NCBI GenBank assembly: GCA_964342485.1
Contig: CAYFFO010000013.1
Span: 1 to 47,818 of the forward strand
Source of the DNA: CAYFFO01 sp964342485
Lineage (GTDB): Bacteria; Chloroflexota; Dehalococcoidia; Lucifugimonadales; CAJWER01
Reading direction: 5' to 3'
Length of the DNA stretch: 47,818 bases
Shown here: piece by piece, positions 43,218-47,818 of the stretch
Layout: each line of letters starts with the position of its first letter
How positions within the stretch are numbered: position 1 is the stretch's first letter
The notes under the pieces: model-generated
What the model was told of the DNA's origin: nothing
Database searches by the model: none
The model's input: the letters and a program-made list of their open reading frames with translations, nothing else
Program-made: the position numbers and the translations under genes

Positions 43218-44441
43218 GTGCGTCTAAAATATATGCTGACAATTGCAATAATGTGCATGGCGGTTTTTCTTATTGCGTGTGGAAATAACGAAGAAGAGAT
43301 ATCTGTAGTCCAAGATTCTGGTACGGAAGTGATAATTACAGCCGAAGATTCTGGTAAGAATCTGGCAGTACTTGCTACAACACCTATGCTGGGTGAGTTT
43401 GTTAAAAAAGTGGCAGGTGAGAACATCGAAGTACAAGTTTTAATGCCCTATACCGTTGATCCCCATCATTTCGAACCATCTCCACAGGATGTAAAGAAAA
43501 TTAATGAGGCAGATTTGGTTTTTTATGTAGGTTTACAATATGAAACCGCTTCTTTACGCAAATTACTTGAAAATTCAGTTGAATCCGGGCAGGTTTTGAT
43601 TGAAATAGGTTCTAAAGTTAACCCTATTGAATTTGGAAATGACGATCACGACGATCACGGTAAACACGATGATCATGACGACAAAGACAAGCATGATGAT
43701 GAAGATAAACACGATGATCATGACGACAAAGACAAGCATGATGATGAAGATAAACANNNNNNNNNNNNNNNNNNNNNNNNNNNNNNNNNNNNNNNNNNNN
43801 NNNNNNNNNNNNNNNNNNNNNNNNNNNNNNNNNNNNNNNNNNNNNNNNNNNNNNNNGATGATCATGACGACAAAGACAAGCATGATGATGAAGATAAACA
43901 CGATGATCATGATCATGGTGTATTTGATCCCCATTTTTGGTTTGATCCAAACAGAGTTGCGTTAGCAGTCGGTGCAATCAAAAATGAATTGATAAATATC
44001 GACCCAGAAAATAAAAACGATTACGAATCATCAGCAAATAACTATTTGGATAAGTTGAAAGCTTTAGATGACCAGATCTCTACTTTGATTGAAACTATCC
44101 CATCTGATGATAGAAAGATAATTACTACTCATGAATCTTTAGGTTATTTGGAAAACAGATACGGGGTGGAAGTTTTAGTTACTATCATTCCAAGTGTCAC
44201 CACCGAAGATGCTGTGACACCTAAGCAATTGGTCAACGTAATTGAAGAAGTCAAAGAACATGAAATAAAAGTATTATTCTTAGAGTCTGAAAGCCCTACT
44301 AAATCTGCTGAAATTATTGCTGCAGAAACTAACATTAAGTTGGTTTCAGGATTATGGGTTGAAACTTTGAAGATAAATCAGTCTTACATTGATTTCCTAA
44401 AAACCAATGTGGATTTGATTGTTGAAAATTTAAAGGATTAA
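43218..44441 (+). CDS. znuA: Zinc/manganese ABC transporter substrate-binding lipoprotein with repeat-encoded His/Asp loop
   Basis: Cluster 9 metal-binding protein, family ZnuA/AdcA. Signal peptide 1-20 with a lipobox ending in LIA-Cys21. Metal ligands: PHHFEPSPQD (first His), DPHFWFDP (second His), TTHESLGYLENRYG (third His), and LESESPTKSAE (acidic). Between the first two is a long low-complexity loop, HDDHDDKDKHDDEDK repeated, coded by identical 45-base units. The loop is interrupted by the N-run, so its true length is unknown. ZnuA proteins usually carry a shorter His/Asp loop. Start GTG 43218 behind AGGAG. Downstream: a hairpin, then ATPase and permease. Confidence 0.93.
   Translation: MRLKYMLTIAIMCMAVFLIACGNNEEEISVVQDSGTEVIITAEDSGKNLAVLATTPMLGEFVKKVAGENIEVQVLMPYTVDPHHFEPSPQDVKKINEADLVFYVGLQYETASLRKLLENSVESGQVLIEIGSKVNPIEFGNDDHDDHGKHDDHDDKDKHDDEDKHDDHDDKDKHDDEDKXXXXXXXXXXXXXXXXXXXXXXXXXXXXXXXXXXDDHDDKDKHDDEDKHDDHDHGVFDPHFWFDPNRVALAVGAIKNELINIDPENKNDYESSANNYLDKLKALDDQISTLIETIPSDDRKIITTHESLGYLENRYGVEVLVTIIPSVTTEDAVTPKQLVNVIEEVKEHEIKVLFLESESPTKSAEIIAAETNIKLVSGLWVETLKINQSYIDFLKTNVDLIVENLKD
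43665..43756 (+). repeat. Tandem 45-bp repeat in znuA, left side
   Basis: Two identical 45-base units (43665-43709, 43710-43754) each coding HDDHDDKDKHDDEDK, then two bases of a third unit before the N-run. At the DNA level the units are the same, including synonymous positions. Confidence 0.95.
43757..43856. other. Scaffold gap (100 N) inside the znuA repeat
   Basis: Exactly 100 N with the 45-base repeat on both sides. The expected spacing is 1 + 45n bases, so 100 is not a possible true length: the assembler broke on the repeat. Confidence 0.93.
43857..43898 (+). repeat. Tandem 45-bp repeat in znuA, right side
   Basis: Remaining 42 bases of a unit identical to those on the left, followed by a partial HDDHDH unit and the conserved GVFDPHFWFDP. 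The repeat array therefore has at least three full or near-full units. Confidence 0.93.
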
Positions 44442-44462
44442 CACTTACTTTCCTCCGGTCAT

Positions 44463-44508
44463 AAAAGTATGGAGATTGGAGTATCATACTTCCAATCTCC
44501 ATACTTTT
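44463..44508 (+). terminator. 18-bp hairpin with short T-run after znuA
   Basis: Arms 44463-44480 and 44491-44508 (AAAAGTATGGAGATTGGA and its complement), loop 10 bases, ending in TTTTT. Lies 22 bases after the znuA stop and 40 bases before the ATPase ATG. In this position it could let some transcripts stop after the binding protein, giving more of it than of the ATPase and permease. Confidence 0.72.
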
Positions 44509-44547
44509 TGCTACTAAAATATATTATTTCTTGTATAGTGACAGATT

Positions 44548-45333
44548 ATGTTGCAAAATCCTAATAATAATGGCTGCCAAATAGTTTCTGAAGGATGTTG
44601 TGTTGAACTCGGCAACGAGGTGGTTTTAGATGATGTTACATTCTCAATTAAAGAAGGAACTTTAGTTGGGGTTGTCGGTCCTAATGGTGGTGGAAAAACA
44701 ACTTTATTTAATACTATGTTGGGTTTAGTGCCAATTACTCATGGCTCAATGAAAATAAAAGGGTTGAACCCTAATGAAGCTACAGGAATGGTTGGATATG
44801 TACCCCAAAGAGAAGAATTCAACTGGAAATTTTATGTAACTGCTAGGCAAGTTGTTCAGATGGGGATTACTAAGAATTCCTCCTTTCTTTCTATTACATC
44901 TAAAAAAGATCAACAAATAATAGAGGAATCGTTAACCAAAGTATCGTTGTTAGATAGGATTGATGATCGCGTAGAAGATATGTCTGGCGGACAAAGGCAA
45001 AGGGTCTTTCTTGCCAGGACTTTGGCACAAGGTGCGGAAATTTTACTATTAGATGAATCGTTCAGTGGCGTAGATATTGGATCTCAAGAAAAATTGTTAG
45101 ATGTATTGAGGAATCTAAAGAATGATGGGAAGACAATTTTAATGGCAACTCATGATTTGAATACTATAGGTGAAAGGTTTGATGAAGTTTTGTGCTTAAA
45201 TAGGCATTGCTGCGCTTTTGGAGATCCATTGAAAGTTTTGACTCAAGATGTTTTAACAGAGTTATATGGCTCCCATAGTTCAATGTTCAAAGACCATTCT
45301 TTAGGTAAGCACGGACACAATTATGTGGCTTGA
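44548..45333 (+). CDS. znuC: Zinc/manganese ABC transporter ATP-binding protein
   Basis: 261 residues. Walker A GPNGGGKTT (about 43-51), Q-loop VPQREEF, signature MSGGQRQRV (about 148-156), Walker B ILLLDES (about 168-174), H-loop ATHDL. Cluster-9 metal type (MntB/ZnuC). The first 15 residues (MLQNPNNNGCQ) have no counterpart in the family. No clear ribosome site at ATG 44548. Confidence 0.93.
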   Translation: MLQNPNNNGCQIVSEGCCVELGNEVVLDDVTFSIKEGTLVGVVGPNGGGKTTLFNTMLGLVPITHGSMKIKGLNPNEATGMVGYVPQREEFNWKFYVTARQVVQMGITKNSSFLSITSKKDQQIIEESLTKVSLLDRIDDRVEDMSGGQRQRVFLARTLAQGAEILLLDESFSGVDIGSQEKLLDVLRNLKNDGKTILMATHDLNTIGERFDEVLCLNRHCCAFGDPLKVLTQDVLTELYGSHSSMFKDHSLGKHGHNYVA

Positions 45334-46150
45334 GTATCTATACGAACCATTCTCTTACGGATTTATGGTTCGATCTTTAATTGTTGCAGTTTCAGTTGGG
45401 GTGATGCTCCCTTTATTGGGATCATATGTTATAAATCGGAATTTGGGTTTTATGGGCGACGCTATTGCTCATGCTAGTTTACCGGCACTCGTTTTTGGAT
45501 TATTGATAGGAGTGAGTATTTTTGTAGCAGCCATCCCAGCAGCAATAGTTATTGCTTTAATGATTGGGTATTTGATCAACAGATCAAAAATTGGTGAAGA
45601 TACTGCAATTGGAATAATATTTTCTACCTTATTTGCTTTAGGTTTCATTTTATTATCAATATATAAGCAAATTTCTCTCAGTGTGGAAGATTTGTTATTG
45701 GGACAAATTCTAGGTGTATCCGATGTTGACGTTTTAACTACGTTGGTTCTGTCTGTAATTGTTTTAGTCACATCATTGACACTTTACAAACAGTTTTTGT
45801 TTATTTCTTTTGATCCTATAGGAGCTAAAGTTGCAGGGTTGAGTGTGAAACTATTCGATAATATTTTTTTAGTAGTTTTGTCTTTGGCGATTATTGGATC
45901 ATTACAATCAGTTGGAATAATTTTGGTTTTAAGCATGCTAATTACACCTGCCGCTGCTGCTAAATTGATAATGAAAGGATTTCCTAGTACAATGACAGTA
46001 GGAAGTGTTTTTGGAGTTCTTGCTTCAGTGAGTGGATTATATTTATCTTATTATTTGGATTTCCCTTCTGGCCCCTCTATGGCTTTAGCAGCCACATCAA
46101 TATTTATAATCGTCTGGGTTATAAGAAGAACTATTAGTTACGCAATTTAA
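45323..46150 (+). CDS. znuB: Zinc/manganese ABC transporter permease (ABC-3 family)
   Basis: 275 residues, about eight membrane helices. NRNLGFMGDAIAHASLPALVFG (near 38-60) is the family signature; later LLGQILGVS and the loop VGIILVLSMLITPAAAAKLI near the ATPase contact. ATG 45323 overlaps the znuC stop by 11 bases. Zinc versus manganese cannot be decided from the permease; the His-rich binding protein favours zinc. Confidence 0.92.
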   Translation: MWLEYLYEPFSYGFMVRSLIVAVSVGVMLPLLGSYVINRNLGFMGDAIAHASLPALVFGLLIGVSIFVAAIPAAIVIALMIGYLINRSKIGEDTAIGIIFSTLFALGFILLSIYKQISLSVEDLLLGQILGVSDVDVLTTLVLSVIVLVTSLTLYKQFLFISFDPIGAKVAGLSVKLFDNIFLVVLSLAIIGSLQSVGIILVLSMLITPAAAAKLIMKGFPSTMTVGSVFGVLASVSGLYLSYYLDFPSGPSMALAATSIFIIVWVIRRTISYAI

Positions 46151-46239
46151 TTACTTGTAATAATTATTAATCAATGATCAGATTAATCTTATTGGTTATT
46201 GGATTCAATTAATCTAAATTTATAACATGTTGCAGGTAT

Positions 46240-46620
46240 TTGTTGCGTAAAATTTTAAAACCTTTGTTATTTTTAATAGGTTTGTCGATGTTCGGACTGG
46301 GTATGCTTGGAGTTGTAGTCCCAGGGCTTCCAACCACTCCTTTTATGATTCTAGCAGCGGCATGTTTTGTAAGGTCTTCTGATAGATTTTATAAATTGGT
46401 AATTAATAATAAGATTTTTGGGAAGACAGTTTTAGATTATCGCTCAGGAAAAGGTATGCCTTTTAGGGTAAAGATTATTGCTTGGGCAATGATGTGGGCA
46501 TTCGGTTTATATGCAGTATTTAGAGGTATACCTGAAAGTCTTTTATATGTTCGTATTTTAGTTTTTATTTTATTGATTATAGGTGCGATATTTATCTATA
46601 GAGTTCCTACAAAATTATGA
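46240..46620 (+). CDS. DUF454 (YbaN) family inner-membrane protein
   Basis: 126 residues, three to four hydrophobic helices. LGVVVPGLPTTPFMILAAACFVRSSDRFYKLVINNKIFG (about 24-62) is the diagnostic segment of this family; function unknown. Two consecutive TTG codons (46240 and 46243) are possible starts with only AGG upstream. First gene of the AT-richer right end. In other genomes DUF454 genes are often near haem or iron genes, and hemH follows here, but the orientations differ. Confidence 0.84.
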   Translation: MLRKILKPLLFLIGLSMFGLGMLGVVVPGLPTTPFMILAAACFVRSSDRFYKLVINNKIFGKTVLDYRSGKGMPFRVKIIAWAMMWAFGLYAVFRGIPESLLYVRILVFILLIIGAIFIYRVPTKL

Positions 46621-46890
46621 ATGAATAATATCTTCTTCATTATTCCACCATTTATATATCTTGTAGAAACGTCTTATAATTATCAAACATACTATTGCCA
46701 ATATTAAAAAATATAACTGAAATCCAAAAACCTGGAATTCTTTTAAGTCTTTAAGTTCTACTCCTAATAGATAGGCTATAGCTAAAATAGTTATACCATG
46801 GATAGATCTGTATATAATAAAAAAACTAATAGTTTTAATTATTTGCTTTCTTCTTATATAAATTTTTGATTTAAGTGAATTTAGCGACAT
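46615..46890 (-). CDS. Small two-helix membrane protein, unknown
   Basis: 91 residues. Basic N-terminus (KSKIYIRRKQ), hydrophobic stretches about 18-43 and 58-75, basic/aromatic end (RRFYKIYKWWNNEED). I do not recognise a family. Its 3' end overlaps the DUF454 3' end by 6 bases (tail-to-tail). Start 11 bases after the hemH stop on the same strand, so probably co-transcribed with hemH. Very AT-rich codon use. Confidence 0.55.
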   Translation of the reverse strand: MSLNSLKSKIYIRRKQIIKTISFFIIYRSIHGITILAIAYLLGVELKDLKEFQVFGFQLYFLILAIVCLIIIRRFYKIYKWWNNEEDIIHS

Positions 46891-46901
46891 AAGTTTTTAA
46901 A

Positions 46902-47818
46902 TTAAGCGAATTTTTCATTCATATATTTTGATAGTTCGGTAATCCATTCTGCTTTATAGTTTAATGAGGGTATTAATTTTATTTGATCTCCTCCTGCAGC
47001 TTTGAAATATTCATTATTTCTTATAGCTATTTCTTCCAGAGTTTCTAGGCAGTCAAAAATAAAAGCAGGGCAAATAACAGAAATGTTTTTAATTCCTTTT
47101 TTTGCTAGTTTTTCAATAATATCTGTAGTATTTGGTTGCAACCATGTATCTAGTCCAAATCTACTTTGAAAAGAAATATCATAAGGTTTGTTTGGGTTAA
47201 GTTTTTTAATTACTCTACTGACAGTTTCAAAACAATGGTGTCTATAGCATGTTTGGTTATATTTACTAATAGTTTCACAGCATTTATCTTTTACTAAACA
47301 GTGATTATTTGATAAGTCTAATTTTTTTATATGTCTTTCAGGTAAACCATGAAAACTAAATAACAAAAAATCACTTTCATGATAATCATTTGATTCCGAT
47401 ATTGATTTGGCGATGTTATCTATAAAAAAATTCTTATTGTAAAAATATTCGATTATTTCATATTTTAAATTTAAATCTAATTTATTAATAATTTCAATTG
47501 CTTTATTAATACATGATCCAGATGTAGCTTGAGCATATTGAGGAAACATTGGAAATAGGATTATTTTTTTTGCTCCAGCTTTTTTCAATTTAATTAATCC
47601 ATATTCTATTGAGGGTTCTCCGTACCTCATGCCTAATTCAAATACAATGTTTGGATTTTTATTAGCTATTTCTTTTAAAAATTTATTAGAATTAACTAAT
47701 AAAGGAGAGCCATTATTTGTCCATATACTTTGATATTGAGGTAAAACAGTTCTAGGTCTAAAAGGTAGAACAAATAAATTTACTATTGCCCATCTTATTA
47801 TTGTATTTGTGTCTATAA
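46902..47818 (-). CDS. hemH: Ferrochelatase, N-terminus beyond window
   Basis: Inserts Fe(II) into protoporphyrin IX. The frame is open to the window edge, with IWTNNGSPLLVNSN and ELGMRYGEPSIEYG readable above the internal Met 47630. Catalytic His in LLFSFHGLPERH, CYRHHCFETV (the CYRAQC region), FQSRFGLDTWL, and the catalytic Glu in CPAFIFDCLETLEEI. Looks like the common proteobacterial/Bacteroidota-type enzyme. GC is about 20-30% here against 35-45% in most of the window, suggesting acquisition or a different local mutational history. About 305 residues visible of about 320-340. Confidence 0.94.
   Translation of the reverse strand, partial: IDTNTIIRWAIVNLFVLPFRPRTVLPQYQSIWTNNGSPLLVNSNKFLKEIANKNPNIVFELGMRYGEPSIEYGLIKLKKAGAKKIILFPMFPQYAQATSGSCINKAIEIINKLDLNLKYEIIEYFYNKNFFIDNIAKSISESNDYHESDFLLFSFHGLPERHIKKLDLSNNHCLVKDKCCETISKYNQTCYRHHCFETVSRVIKKLNPNKPYDISFQSRFGLDTWLQPNTTDIIEKLAKKGIKNISVICPAFIFDCLETLEEIAIRNNEYFKAAGGDQIKLIPSLNYKAEWITELSKYMNEKFA

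Noticed and set aside
43575..43977. Open frames on both strands through the znuA repeat
   Set aside because: A 45-base repeat with no stops is open in several frames; only the frame with signal peptide and ZnuA motifs is real.
1..47818. CRISPR array, prophage, insertion sequence, toxin-antitoxin or defence island
   Set aside because: Looked for direct-repeat/spacer pattern, transposase or integrase motifs and phage genes; none seen. The only tandem direct repeat is the coding one in znuA.
1..47818. tRNA or rRNA genes
   Set aside because: No cloverleaf or GTTCRANYC arm in an intergenic context; near matches lie inside secure coding genes.

Overview
The window looks like a scaffold from an uncultivated, AT-rich, aerobic or facultatively aerobic heterotroph. 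I would guess a marine Chloroflexota of the SAR202/Dehalococcoidia kind. The guess rests on mixed evidence: roughly 35-40% GC, very frequent TTG/GTG starts, a B-box zinc-finger membrane protein, RNase Y, PlsY, ThyX, NIPSNAP and DUF6282 proteins, and a molybdenum hydroxylase. No rRNA or tRNA gene is visible, so the placement is inference. Six runs of exactly 100 N (8953-9052, 14302-14401, 17441-17540, 20322-20421, 22001-22100, 43757-43856) are fixed-size scaffold gaps. They interrupt surE, an ABC permease plus a JAMM peptidase, the Mo-hydroxylase large subunit, a methyltransferase, recF and the zinc-binding lipoprotein.

Region 1 (1-5.4 kb, minus strand) is a complete pyruvate dehydrogenase operon, E3-E1alpha-E1beta-E2, with thyX as the last visible gene. 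Region 2 (5.9-9.2 kb, plus) is a pantothenate operon (DUF2520/PanG-like reductase, panB, panC) followed by surE. Region 3 (9.2-13.3 kb) holds NIPSNAP, DUF971, an SDR, the DNA polymerase III delta-prime subunit and lysA. Region 4 (13.4-20.9 kb) is the most accessory-like part. It has a peptide-type ABC permease, a Mec-like JAMM peptidase, a FlK-like thioesterase, a three-subunit molybdenum hydroxylase, a CysO-like ubiquitin-fold sulfur carrier, a DapA-family aldolase and a methyltransferase. Region 5 (21-30.6 kb) has GAPDH, recF, ligA, a malate synthase, an Ldh2-type dehydrogenase, aspS and an Lrp/AsnC regulator. Region 6 (30.7-37.1 kb) has a B-box membrane protein, plsY, a PHP phosphoesterase, rny and two tandem MFS paralogues. 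Region 7 (37.2-42.8 kb) is purF-purM-purH, a family 2 glycosyltransferase and a DUF6282 hydrolase. Region 8 (43.2-46.2 kb) is a zinc/manganese ABC transporter operon behind a sigma70-like promoter and a Fur/Zur-like operator. Region 9 (46.2-47.8 kb) is markedly more AT-rich and contains DUF454, a small membrane protein and hemH.

Together the genes describe oxidative carbon metabolism (PDH, GAPDH, malate synthase, Mo-hydroxylase), cofactor synthesis (CoA, haem, sulfur carrier), purine, lysine and dTMP synthesis, and replication and repair. The signals most worth a second look are the CysO/Mec-like pair placed around the Mo hydroxylase, a 45-nt tandem repeat coding a metal-binding loop in which the assembly breaks, long perfect hairpins at gene 3' ends with little or no T-tract, apparent non-AUG/UUG/GUG start codons, and the compositional shift at the right end.
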